From contig JBBRGN010000083.1 of NCBI GenBank assembly GCA_038240665.1, forward strand, positions 1 through 16,329: DNA of 16,329 bases. The letters run 5' to 3'. The stretch comes from Haliscomenobacter sp038240665 (GTDB taxonomy: Bacteria; Bacteroidota; Bacteroidia; Chitinophagales; Saprospiraceae). This document shows, in pieces, positions 7,240-14,466 of the stretch (the stretch's first letter is position 1; each line of letters opens with the position of its first letter). The notes below the pieces were generated by a model. It was not told where the DNA came from and ran no database searches. It saw nothing but the letters and a program-made list of their open reading frames with translations. Position numbers and translations under genes: made by a program.

Positions 7240-8637
7240 ATGAAGTATCTCTATCTCTTTTTAATTTTTACCATGTTGGGTAGCACGTTATTGGCGCAAG
7301 AAAAATCAAAAAGCCCAGGATCTGCCGATAATACCAATTTAGAGCGCCAAGGGCCAGCGGCAAATAAGACCTATGCCATCATGGATCAGTTGGATCATGA
7401 CTATGATTTCAAAGATTATTTTGACGTACTCAACATCAATCGGCAGGTTTTTGAAGACATCAATACACTTTCGGGGTACTATTATTATTATCCGAAAGAA
7501 TACCAAATTTCCTGGGAGCCTTCGGGTAGCGACCGCACGTTGGGGTACAATTTTAAGCTGGTTTACCTAACTGCGGATGCAAACGGTAAGAGTAAGGTGA
7601 TTTTGACCTTGAAATTAGAACCCAACATTACCTCGGCTGATGTGGACGTTGCGCGCGAGTTGGTGAAAACGACTTTGCGGGCAGAGCCTACGAAAAAATT
7701 TGTAGCGCTTCAACCCATCCCTTTGAACGAAGCTTCCAAGATTTCTTTTAAAGGAATAGAGGGCATCATTGACCCCAAAGATGTCGAGATCACCGTCCCA
7801 ACGGATCTTTCCGATCCCATCGTATTGATCATCAAAACCGATCGTCCCGATGACTTACTGACCTTATTGTTTACCGAAAATGGACTCATTGGCAACATGA
7901 CCATCAAACCCAGTGGTAACGTGTCCAATCTAGTGATCCCGGTGACCATCAAAATGGATTACAACAAAACCTTTGGTACTGCCGAACTTACTCAGAGTAG
8001 CTGGCGCCGCGAAGGTTGGAAAAATCAAACGCCTTATCCCGTCATCGTCAAAAATCTCCATGTGCTGCGCATGGAACCCATTATCGGCGGAATGTACAGA
8101 CCTAAAGTTTATACCTGGGAAATTGGGGCGCAAGAAGTACTGGAAGGTGGTAAAGTAAATTTTGATGCTGGTCTCCTTCCAGAATGGTTGGATACCGACC
8201 CCAAAGTAAAAAAAATCTGGCTGGAGTACACCGTCAAACCCTGTGATGATTGCAACACAGAAGTACGCAAAACGATTTTGGATGCAACCGTTAGAAGCGA
8301 GATTTCTTGGGTCACCTTTGATATCCTAGATGTATTGTCTTTTACAGGCGCTTCAAAAATGCGTTTAAAAGTGCGTTCGGTACAGTTGGATCCTGAAGGA
8401 AAGCAAAAAGCGGAGAAAAATCCGCCCTTTTCGGTTACCAAAGACAATACCACGCTGGAGACTTTTCAATTGTTTGTACCCAAAAGCCAAACCGCGCAGT
8501 TTGAGTACGCAATCAGTTTGGTGATGCCTGATGGAGACATTAAACAATCCAGCTGGGTATCCAATAAAGGAAAAACGGAAATCGGTATTGGACAAAAATT
8601 CATCATGGAACAGTTTCCAGAATTGAAGAAAAAATAA
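7240..8637 (+). CDS. Secreted beta-rich protein, divergent paralogue D
   Basis: This 465-residue protein has a signal peptide at residues 1-20 (ending Leu-Leu-Ala-Gln). It shares the outline of paralogues B and C with weak identity. A Tyr run (80-84) followed by Pro matches their Tyr-Tyr-x-Leu-Pro strand, and the stretch around 104-145, with a Gly-Lys-Ser turn then beta strand and Asp-Val-Ala-Arg-Glu-Leu helix, matches their Val-Val-Glu-Leu-Tyr-Ile and following helix. The C-terminus has a module ending Phe-Glu-Tyr-Ala-Ile-Ser and Ser-Ser-Trp (421-439). It lacks the Glu-Gly-Glu-Gly-Gly-Gly loop and the Asn-Leu-Asp-Asp-Pro motif. It carries Cys-Asp-Asp-Cys at 335-338, a CxxC at a position different from that in B and C. 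It is 9 bases from the previous gene and 3 from the next. The function is unknown, and membership of the family is likely but rests on short conserved stretches. Confidence 0.87.
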   Translation: MKYLYLFLIFTMLGSTLLAQEKSKSPGSADNTNLERQGPAANKTYAIMDQLDHDYDFKDYFDVLNINRQVFEDINTLSGYYYYYPKEYQISWEPSGSDRTLGYNFKLVYLTADANGKSKVILTLKLEPNITSADVDVARELVKTTLRAEPTKKFVALQPIPLNEASKISFKGIEGIIDPKDVEITVPTDLSDPIVLIIKTDRPDDLLTLLFTENGLIGNMTIKPSGNVSNLVIPVTIKMDYNKTFGTAELTQSSWRREGWKNQTPYPVIVKNLHVLRMEPIIGGMYRPKVYTWEIGAQEVLEGGKVNFDAGLLPEWLDTDPKVKKIWLEYTVKPCDDCNTEVRKTILDATVRSEISWVTFDILDVLSFTGASKMRLKVRSVQLDPEGKQKAEKNPPFSVTKDNTTLETFQLFVPKSQTAQFEYAISLVMPDGDIKQSSWVSNKGKTEIGIGQKFIMEQFPELKKK

Positions 8638-8640
8638 AGG

Positions 8641-10074
8641 ATGGATCGGTTTCGACTTCGCTTTGTATCGCGGTATTTTTTTCTGGTTAGCTTGCTTTTT
8701 AAGTTAGCAGCTCCGACTTGCTTTGCTCAGCCCTTGCTGTCTAGCAAACAACGGGTTAATGATTTGGTCGTTTTTCGGGATTTATTACAACGCAACAAGT
8801 TTTACTACGGGCCACAAAAAATGCAGTTAAAAACCGACAGCGATGGAAAACCTCAGTTGCAGTTGCTATCAATTCGCTACACTGGTGTTCAGCTGACCGG
8901 CGATAGGGGCGAAAAACATTTCACCAATCTGCTCCAATTTGCCTTGGTATTGCCGCCTACAGAAGCAGAGGAGCTCAAACGCATCCGTGAGCAATTGCAT
9001 TTGCCGCTCAATGCCATTTTACAACCCCTTACCCTGCGCAATATAGATGTGGTATTGGTCAGCGGCGTACTGGGTGGAATTGGCAATACGCGGCTGCGCA
9101 AGCGAGCAGAAACCCAAAACGAATCGACCACCAGTGATCGAGGGATCAGTTGGACAGAGCGCAATTTTGTCCTTCCTTTGAACAATGAAGAGGCGCAAAT
9201 CCTCTGGGATCAGTACGAAAGCGGGATGATAACCGTAAGCGTCAATTATGCCTTTTATGCAGAAACTGTTCAAATTCCAGAAGATAGAATCACCGTTACT
9301 GGCAATGGCAAAGGCGTTAAGAATTTGCAAGAACAGATCGCCAATTTGCCCCCCGATACCATCACTTCCGTAGAACTGATTGATGCCAATGCCTTTGACG
9401 TCAATGTTGATGTCCAAAAATTTCCTGGGGCGCTAAAAAAAATCGACATCAACGAAAGTTCGATTCCCCCTGCTTACCCTTCATTGTTAGTGAAATGCTA
9501 TGATTTTGAGTTGGATACCCGACCAGATCTGGCGTTCAAACGCATTTTTGTACAGGCCACTTCGGTTAATGGCCAGCAAGTAGAAGAAAAGGTAAAATTT
9601 ACCAGCGGCAAAGGCGCCATTTCGACCCAGTACCTAGGGTTTAAATATGCGGTACGACTGGATTTGCCCATGCGCTACAAAGTTTTGGAATATACTTTTG
9701 ATGGGGCTTCGCATGAATCGGCTTGGATCATCATGAAACCTTTTGCCAATCTTATTGACGCCACCACTACTGAATCCAAAAATCCTTTGCTTAAGCGCTG
9801 TATTGACGTAGAAATTCTTCCCGATCATATGGAAAAAGACAGTGTAGACGAAACCAGCATCTATTTCACCTATTTTTTTGCCAACAAACCACGGATAAGC
9901 ACTGTAGTTTTTAATAAAATCAAGGACCGGCAATTTCTAAAAAGCATTTGCCTAGCTTATGAAATTGAAAAACCGCTTCAGTATTTCATCACTAGAAAAT
10001 ATCGGAATGGACGCAAAGAAAAAGCCTATCCACGACCGATAACCGAGGAGGATTACCTGCTGATCGATCATTGA
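8641..10074 (+). CDS. Secreted beta-rich protein, divergent paralogue E
   Basis: This 477-residue protein has a signal peptide at residues 1-30, with a basic Arg-rich start, a hydrophobic core and a predicted cut after Cys-Phe-Ala-Gln. The N-terminal domain matches the family: Phe-Tyr-Tyr-Gly-Pro near 54-58, Asp-Gly-Lys-Pro-Gln-Leu at 68-73, and Asn-Asn-Glu-Glu-Ala-Gln-Ile-Leu-Trp at 181-189, corresponding to Asn-Lys-Glu-Gly-Ser-Lys-Ile-Leu-Trp of paralogue B. The C-terminal half (about 285-470) has two module-like segments; the first ends in a Tyr-Thr-Phe...Ser-Ala-Trp stretch (351-362) and the second in Leu-Gln-Tyr-Phe-Ile-Thr. The Asn-Leu-Asp-Asp-Pro and CxxC motifs are absent. The ATG follows AAAGG directly, so ribosome-binding spacing is poor, and coupling to the preceding stop 3 bases upstream is likely. 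It is the last gene before the longest gap in the window. The function is unknown. Confidence 0.87.
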   Translation: MDRFRLRFVSRYFFLVSLLFKLAAPTCFAQPLLSSKQRVNDLVVFRDLLQRNKFYYGPQKMQLKTDSDGKPQLQLLSIRYTGVQLTGDRGEKHFTNLLQFALVLPPTEAEELKRIREQLHLPLNAILQPLTLRNIDVVLVSGVLGGIGNTRLRKRAETQNESTTSDRGISWTERNFVLPLNNEEAQILWDQYESGMITVSVNYAFYAETVQIPEDRITVTGNGKGVKNLQEQIANLPPDTITSVELIDANAFDVNVDVQKFPGALKKIDINESSIPPAYPSLLVKCYDFELDTRPDLAFKRIFVQATSVNGQQVEEKVKFTSGKGAISTQYLGFKYAVRLDLPMRYKVLEYTFDGASHESAWIIMKPFANLIDATTTESKNPLLKRCIDVEILPDHMEKDSVDETSIYFTYFFANKPRISTVVFNKIKDRQFLKSICLAYEIEKPLQYFITRKYRNGRKEKAYPRPITEEDYLLIDH

Positions 10075-10099
10075 AAAACAGTAATTTTTTGTAATTTCG
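10071..10099 (+). promoter_or_regulatory. Candidate Bacteroidota-type promoter before the propeller/peptidase genes
   Basis: TTG at 10071-10073, overlapping the stop codon of paralogue E, is followed after 18 bases by TAATTTCG at 10092-10099. This resembles the Bacteroidota promoter pattern of a TTG element about 19 bases before TAnnTTTG, with one mismatch in the second box. It lies in the only gap over 100 bases (10075-10198), where a new transcript would be expected, and would leave a leader of roughly 90 bases. No clear hairpin terminator for the upstream genes was found in the same gap. Confidence 0.35.
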
Positions 10100-10198
10100 T
10101 AAGATCCTTCACCTGAGTCCTTTCTTTTTTTTATAGTTCAAAACCGGCGTTAGTACGCAGGACCTAAAACCTTTGAATCAAATCAAACACTTAAGCTT

Positions 10199-11398
10199 AT
10201 GAAACCAGGTTTTCCATTGATGCTTTGTTTTTTTTCCCTCCTGTTCGTTTTTCAATCCTGCGATTTAAAGCGCATTGAAGACAATTCTGTCCCCACAACT
10301 GGTGGTGGCACGGGGACTAAATTTCAGACGACTGTAGGCGGCAACGCCAATGATTTCCCCCGTGATGTGATTGCTGCTGCTGATGGCGGTTTTGTCATTG
10401 TGGGCGTAACCCAAAGTTTTACAACCGACAACAACAATCAGGCCTATTTGGTGAAAATTGATTCCAAAGGCAAACAAGTGTGGGATGCCAACTTTGGTGG
10501 TGCAAAAGATGAACTTGGCCAACGGGTAGTCGCTACCACAGATGGAGGATATGTTATGTGCGGACTCACGCGCAGTTTTGGCCCTTCTCAGGATTCTTAT
10601 GTTGTTAAAGTCAATTCTACAGGAACAAAAGTTTGGGAAAAATATTACGGTGCTGCCGACTCAACGGAGACCCCTTTTGGCATTGTTCCGGTGGGTACGG
10701 CGGGGGATTTACTCGTCGCTTACAACACGACCAAAACCTCCGGAACCAGTCAGTTGAAAATATTGCGGCTCAACTCCAATGGTTCGCGGTTGTCGGATAA
10801 ATTGATCCGCAGTGGTAATTTTTTCATGATCAATATGATTAAAACCGCTGATGGGAAAATCGTCATCATTGGCGAAGAGTTTTCGAACATGGGCACCATC
10901 ACTTATATCCTTAAGTTGAATGAAGATGGGTCATTTATATGGGAAAATCGTTACCCAGCCCAGGCGACCAATTATACACCTCCCTATGGCGTGGTCGAAA
11001 TGAGCGATAAATCAGTAGTAGTTGCCGGAAGTGACTTGGGTTCCAATGACCATGATTTTAACCTGTTGAATTACAATCAAATCGGAGGAAAAGTGTGGGG
11101 TGCAACCTGGGGTGGTGCCAGAGCGGATGAATTGTTTGGGGTAGTAAAATCCAACGACGGCCAAATTGTGGTGATGGGTTATACTTCGAGCTTTTCCGGT
11201 TCTAATGAATTTTATTTGTCCAAACGAAAAGCCAGTGATGGCAGCAAGATTTGGGAGAAAGATTATGTCAACATTGCCAATCTATGGGGAGGTATTGCCG
11301 CTTCCTCGGACGGAGGTTATTTGATTGTAGCCGGCCAAAATCAAGCCAACGCCGATATTGTAGTGGTGAAAGCAGATTCTAATGGCGATTATAAATAA
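10199..11398 (+). CDS. Lipoprotein with seven beta-propeller repeats
   Basis: This is a 399-residue protein. A lipoprotein signal peptide ends Phe-Val-Phe-Gln-Ser before Cys21, a common Bacteroidota form. After a Gly/Thr spacer (33-40), about seven repeats of roughly 50 residues follow, starting near 42, 99, 150, 203, 252, 303 and 356. The best-conserved copies read Gly-Gly-x-x-x-Asp-Glu, then Asp-Gly-Gly-Tyr-Val-x-x-Gly, then Tyr-x-Val-Lys-x-Asn-x-x-Gly-x-x-x-Trp-Glu-Lys. This is the pattern of the SBBP/delta-60-like beta-propeller repeat, and seven copies fit a seven-bladed propeller. The last copy stops after Lys-Ala-Asp-Ser-Asn-Gly without the usual Trp, so ring closure may rely on the first copy. 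No C-terminal type IX sorting domain is visible. The protein is probably membrane-anchored and protein- or glycan-binding. It is first after the long gap and 34 bases before the caspase-like gene. Confidence 0.88.
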   Translation: MKPGFPLMLCFFSLLFVFQSCDLKRIEDNSVPTTGGGTGTKFQTTVGGNANDFPRDVIAAADGGFVIVGVTQSFTTDNNNQAYLVKIDSKGKQVWDANFGGAKDELGQRVVATTDGGYVMCGLTRSFGPSQDSYVVKVNSTGTKVWEKYYGAADSTETPFGIVPVGTAGDLLVAYNTTKTSGTSQLKILRLNSNGSRLSDKLIRSGNFFMINMIKTADGKIVIIGEEFSNMGTITYILKLNEDGSFIWENRYPAQATNYTPPYGVVEMSDKSVVVAGSDLGSNDHDFNLLNYNQIGGKVWGATWGGARADELFGVVKSNDGQIVVMGYTSSFSGSNEFYLSKRKASDGSKIWEKDYVNIANLWGGIAASSDGGYLIVAGQNQANADIVVVKADSNGDYK

Positions 11399-11432
11399 AG
11401 GAGACTTTTCTCTACTCAATACATTTGTACCA

Positions 11433-13001
11433 ATGAGAATCAGTTTACTAGTTGGGTTCTTCTTTGCGATTTTAAGCGTTGCCCAGGCACAAACCCCAAG
11501 TAACAAAGGCGAAGCCATCATCAGAACCGATGGGGGGGAGGCCAGTGGCACCATCAAGGCCAAACCAAAGTTGCCATTGAAGCTGGAATGGATGTCGCCA
11601 AAATTCCCTAAACCTGGGGAAACCGTATCCGTGTACCGAAAAATAAACATCGAAGTACGCGCCTTTACCGAAGTGGATTTAAAAGACGGGGATTTCAAAG
11701 TATTGGTGGACGATAAACCTCCGGTAGCTAAATCGGGGGAAGCGCCTTTGATTGTTGACAAGATAAAAAAGGAATACATCTACCGTAGTTCCGTCGAAAT
11801 TCCAATCGATGACGGACGTCATTCTATTCGCGTAGAATGTAACAACAATGGCGTTTTGGAACGCACCAAAACAATTGTCGTTCAGTCCACCAATACGCCG
11901 CCGCCCGTGTTCATCACTTGGAAAAGCCCAGATGTGACCGAGTTGGGTGAAAAAGCCTATTTCCACACCGAACCTTATCTAGAAATTTCCGCCGATATTG
12001 AAACGGGTGGATCAGCCTTGGATTTGGATCAAATTCAGGTGCGCTACAATGGCGTGGATTATACGCCCAATTCTAAGAATGCGTCTTTAAAGGTCAATGG
12101 ATCGCGTTACAGTTTTAAATACAAACAGGCGCTTCTCAACAGCAAAGAGCTGCAAACCATGGTCATCAAAACCTTGGGCATAGAGTCAGATATGTTGAGC
12201 ATTCGCTATGCTAGTTCGAAAAAACCCAACTTGTACATCTTATCCGTAGGGACGCAGACCAACCTGACCTATACCGTACAAGATGCCATTGACTTTGCCA
12301 AATTGTTTGAAGCACAAAAAACGGGCAACACCCTTTACAATGAAATCACAGTGGAGCAACTACTAAAAGGAATGGCTTCTACCCAGGAAATTCGAAAGGC
12401 CGTTAACCGGCTCAATAGTAAAATGAACACCAATGAAATCAACCCCAATGATTTGGTAATTCTGTTCATTTCTACTCATGGGTTTATTTCTCAGGATGGC
12501 GATTTTCGATTACAGGGGGATGATTACAGTTCAGATGCAGCAGATGCAACCTCGGTTTCTTTTGAAAATGACGTGATGCATGTGATTCGACGCATGAACT
12601 GTAAAAAGCTCGTACTTATGGATGCCTGCCATAGCGGAGGTGCTTTTGATCCCAAAAATGGAGGAAAAGGAACCGCTTCCGATGTGGAAATTGCCCTACA
12701 ACGCTACAATGAATTCCACAACGGTACGGCGATACTTGCCTCCAGTCAGGCCAATGAAATCTCTTACGAAGATGCCATCTGGAAAAATGGCGCTTTTACC
12801 GAAGCCATCATCCGCGGTTTGGGCAATGGCGAAGCGGATGCCAACGCCGATAACATCATCACCGTGAATGAACTGGCCAAGTTTTTGGAAAAAAAGGTAC
12901 CCGAGATGGTTACTGCGGTCAAGGGTGCAGGAAAAAAACAAAAACCGAAGCTCTACGACCCTGATGGAATCAAGGAATTGCCAATTTTTGTGAAGAAATA
13001 A
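11433..13001 (+). CDS. Secreted caspase-like (C14) cysteine peptidase with predicted Ig-like domains
   Basis: The start at ATG 11433 gives 522 residues with a proper signal peptide (1-20, ending Ala-Gln-Ala-Gln). An in-frame ATG at 11382 would overlap the previous gene and bury that signal. Two beta-rich, Ig-like stretches occupy about 48-152 and 158-262. The caspase-like domain (about 264-500) has Leu-Tyr-Ile-Leu-Ser-Val-Gly at its start, the catalytic His349 in Ser-Thr-His-Gly and the catalytic Cys399 in Asp-Ala-Cys-His-Ser-Gly-Gly, followed by Ser-Ser-Gln-Ala-Asn-Glu. Residues 469-480 (Asp-x-Asn-x-Asp...Glu) have exact EF-hand loop spacing, hinting at calcium binding. Family knowledge: such peptidases usually cut after basic residues and may self-process; neither is shown here. 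Export suggests action on envelope or extracellular proteins, possibly those encoded nearby. The active-site pair is intact. Confidence 0.93.
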   Translation: MRISLLVGFFFAILSVAQAQTPSNKGEAIIRTDGGEASGTIKAKPKLPLKLEWMSPKFPKPGETVSVYRKINIEVRAFTEVDLKDGDFKVLVDDKPPVAKSGEAPLIVDKIKKEYIYRSSVEIPIDDGRHSIRVECNNNGVLERTKTIVVQSTNTPPPVFITWKSPDVTELGEKAYFHTEPYLEISADIETGGSALDLDQIQVRYNGVDYTPNSKNASLKVNGSRYSFKYKQALLNSKELQTMVIKTLGIESDMLSIRYASSKKPNLYILSVGTQTNLTYTVQDAIDFAKLFEAQKTGNTLYNEITVEQLLKGMASTQEIRKAVNRLNSKMNTNEINPNDLVILFISTHGFISQDGDFRLQGDDYSSDAADATSVSFENDVMHVIRRMNCKKLVLMDACHSGGAFDPKNGGKGTASDVEIALQRYNEFHNGTAILASSQANEISYEDAIWKNGAFTEAIIRGLGNGEADANADNIITVNELAKFLEKKVPEMVTAVKGAGKKQKPKLYDPDGIKELPIFVKK

Positions 13002-13017
13002 CACCGATTTATTTTAC
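12988..13017 (+). promoter_or_regulatory. Possible weak promoter upstream of the membrane-hairpin protein gene
   Basis: TTG at 12988-12990, inside the 3' end of the caspase-like gene, is followed after exactly 19 bases by TATTTTAC at 13010-13017. The spacing matches the Bacteroidota pattern, but the second box fits TAnnTTTG only in part. It would start a transcript inside the 59-base gap before the next gene. This could give internal expression within a larger operon. Confidence is low because AT-rich gaps produce such matches by chance. Confidence 0.22.
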
Positions 13018-13060
13018 GCAGTATTAATGCATATTTTCAACACTTAAAACCTCTAACGCG

Positions 13061-13846
13061 ATGAAAAAAATTTCCCTCTATCTTACCTTGGCGTTTTGTT
13101 TGTTTGCTCTTGTCGCGCAAGCCCAGCAGGTAAAAAACGTTCGCATCGAAACCGATGAAGAAAAAGTGACCATTTTATACGACCTAATTGCATCAGGTTC
13201 GGTTCGGATTTTCAATGTATGTCTGCACACCGGAAGCGCAGAAATTACCCCCAAAAACACCACAGGTGCGATCGGCAAAAACCGTTCCACGGGCATCAAT
13301 CAAAAAATTGAGTGGTACTATGCTAACGATGGATACTCCTTGAACCAACTCAATAACCTCAAAATTGAAGTGATCGCCATCGATCCTGAGCGGCCTTCTA
13401 TGCAAACTATTGCTGCACCCAAGATTAAAAAAGTGCCCATTTACGCTGGTCTGGGAACTGCTTCTTTGACTGGTTTGGGTTTGGTTATAGCCGGATTTAC
13501 CAAACACAACGATGCCATTAGTCAGTATAATATTTATAAAGGCAATACGGATCCCAATGCTACAGTTTATACCGAATTGGGCGTAACCCGTTCTGGTCTT
13601 TATGGTGAAGCTAATAAAACCAATAAAACTGCGCAGTTGATGATGATTGGAGGAGGAGCGGTTTTTGCAGCCGCTGGGGCCATCTTAATCAACCGAATGA
13701 TTTGGATCAAAAGAATTGAAAAACGCCGTCGCGAAACCCAGCAACCCGAAAACCTACAATGCCAAATCGAGCCGCCGCAATTGGAAATAAAGACATTCAG
13801 CAGCGGTAGTGCAAAAATTGGCATTGGCTTTTCTTACCGCTTTTAA
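13061..13846 (+). CDS. Exported protein with a Bacteroidota beta-domain and two transmembrane segments
   Basis: This 261-residue protein has a signal peptide at residues 1-21 (ending Ala-Gln-Ala). Residues 24-108 contain Ile-Leu-Tyr-Asp-Leu, a Gly-x-x-Gly stretch and Gln-Lys-Ile-Glu-Trp. This is the layout of a beta-sandwich-like module common at the N-terminus of secreted Bacteroidota proteins (Tyr-Asp-Leu ... Gly ... Lys-x-Ile-x-Trp), for which I have no certain name. Two hydrophobic Gly/Ala-rich segments, about 125-146 and 191-215, flank a polar loop with Tyr-rich repeats. A strongly basic stretch (217-225) follows, then a tail ending Phe-Ser-Tyr-Arg-Phe. It could be a membrane hairpin protein with the beta-domain on the periplasmic face. 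The terminal Phe is reminiscent of outer-membrane proteins, but there is no barrel. It lies between the two cysteine peptidase genes, and its role is unknown. Confidence 0.85.
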   Translation: MKKISLYLTLAFCLFALVAQAQQVKNVRIETDEEKVTILYDLIASGSVRIFNVCLHTGSAEITPKNTTGAIGKNRSTGINQKIEWYYANDGYSLNQLNNLKIEVIAIDPERPSMQTIAAPKIKKVPIYAGLGTASLTGLGLVIAGFTKHNDAISQYNIYKGNTDPNATVYTELGVTRSGLYGEANKTNKTAQLMMIGGGAVFAAAGAILINRMIWIKRIEKRRRETQQPENLQCQIEPPQLEIKTFSSGSAKIGIGFSYRF

Positions 13847-13883
13847 TTCTAATTTGTTGAAAAATACGCACTCAATTTTTTTT

Positions 13884-14462
13884 ATGAAAAAATTGCTATT
13901 GAGCTTACTGGCCATTTTTTTCTTTGCTTCTGCTCTTCCTGCGCAGGATGTTTACATTGGATTGCGGCAATTTTTGGACACCAAATTCATGCAAGAATTT
14001 GTCAAATCGCGGGACGCTTCCGAGCGTTTGGTGCGCCGGTTTAAACGCAATCAAAACAAGTATACTGCCGAACAGGTTCAAAAAGTGGGCGATGCTTACA
14101 ATGATTCAGCCGAACAATTCAACGAGATGTTGTACAACATCAAAAATGATTTGCTCCACAAGGAAAAACGCAAATTCATTGTCCTTTTTCCGGAGGATTA
14201 TTCCAAACAGGTGGAATGTGATTTGTACCGAGCGCGGGATTATTATTCCAAAAATTTCCAGAAGGCCTTGGTCGAGGTAGCTGGGGATAGTGGAGAAACC
14301 AGTACTTTTTTGACGCTGCTTCCAACTTTGATCGAGTATGGGAAATCTGCCTTTGCGCTATTTGCCCGCATCAAAGAGGAAATACAAAAGTACAATGAGG
14401 GTATTCTCAACAAATACTTAATCGAGGAATACCGCTTTCGACATTGGGACGAAATAAATTGA
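13884..14462 (+). CDS. Small helical secreted protein of unknown function
   Basis: The ATG at 13884 gives 192 residues with a signal peptide at 1-21 (ending Leu-Pro-Ala-Gln). An earlier in-frame ATG at 13809 would overlap the preceding gene and put 25 atypical residues before the signal, so it is rejected. The mature protein is charged and looks mostly alpha-helical, with long Lys/Glu/Arg-rich stretches (33-98), a short hydrophobic strand Lys-Phe-Ile-Val-Leu-Phe-Pro (97-103) and a helical C-terminus. It has one cysteine (112) and no membrane segment after the signal. It ends 4 bases before the papain-like peptidase gene, so the two are probably translated from one message. A partner, inhibitor or propeptide-like role for that peptidase is conceivable but unsupported by homology that I can recognise. 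Confidence 0.83.
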   Translation: MKKLLLSLLAIFFFASALPAQDVYIGLRQFLDTKFMQEFVKSRDASERLVRRFKRNQNKYTAEQVQKVGDAYNDSAEQFNEMLYNIKNDLLHKEKRKFIVLFPEDYSKQVECDLYRARDYYSKNFQKALVEVAGDSGETSTFLTLLPTLIEYGKSAFALFARIKEEIQKYNEGILNKYLIEEYRFRHWDEIN

Positions 14463-14466
14463 ATGC

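Noticed and set aside
11420..11427. TACATTTG, a perfect match to the TAnnTTTG promoter box, before the caspase-like gene
   Set aside because: No TTG element is found about 19 bases upstream, and the box sits 5 bases before the start codon, which would require a leaderless message.
11382..11432. Earlier in-frame ATG for the caspase-like gene
   Set aside because: It overlaps the propeller gene and would place 17 polar residues before an otherwise perfect signal peptide that begins at 11433.
13809..13883. Earlier in-frame ATG for the helical protein gene
   Set aside because: It overlaps the preceding gene and puts 25 extra residues before the signal peptide starting at 13884.
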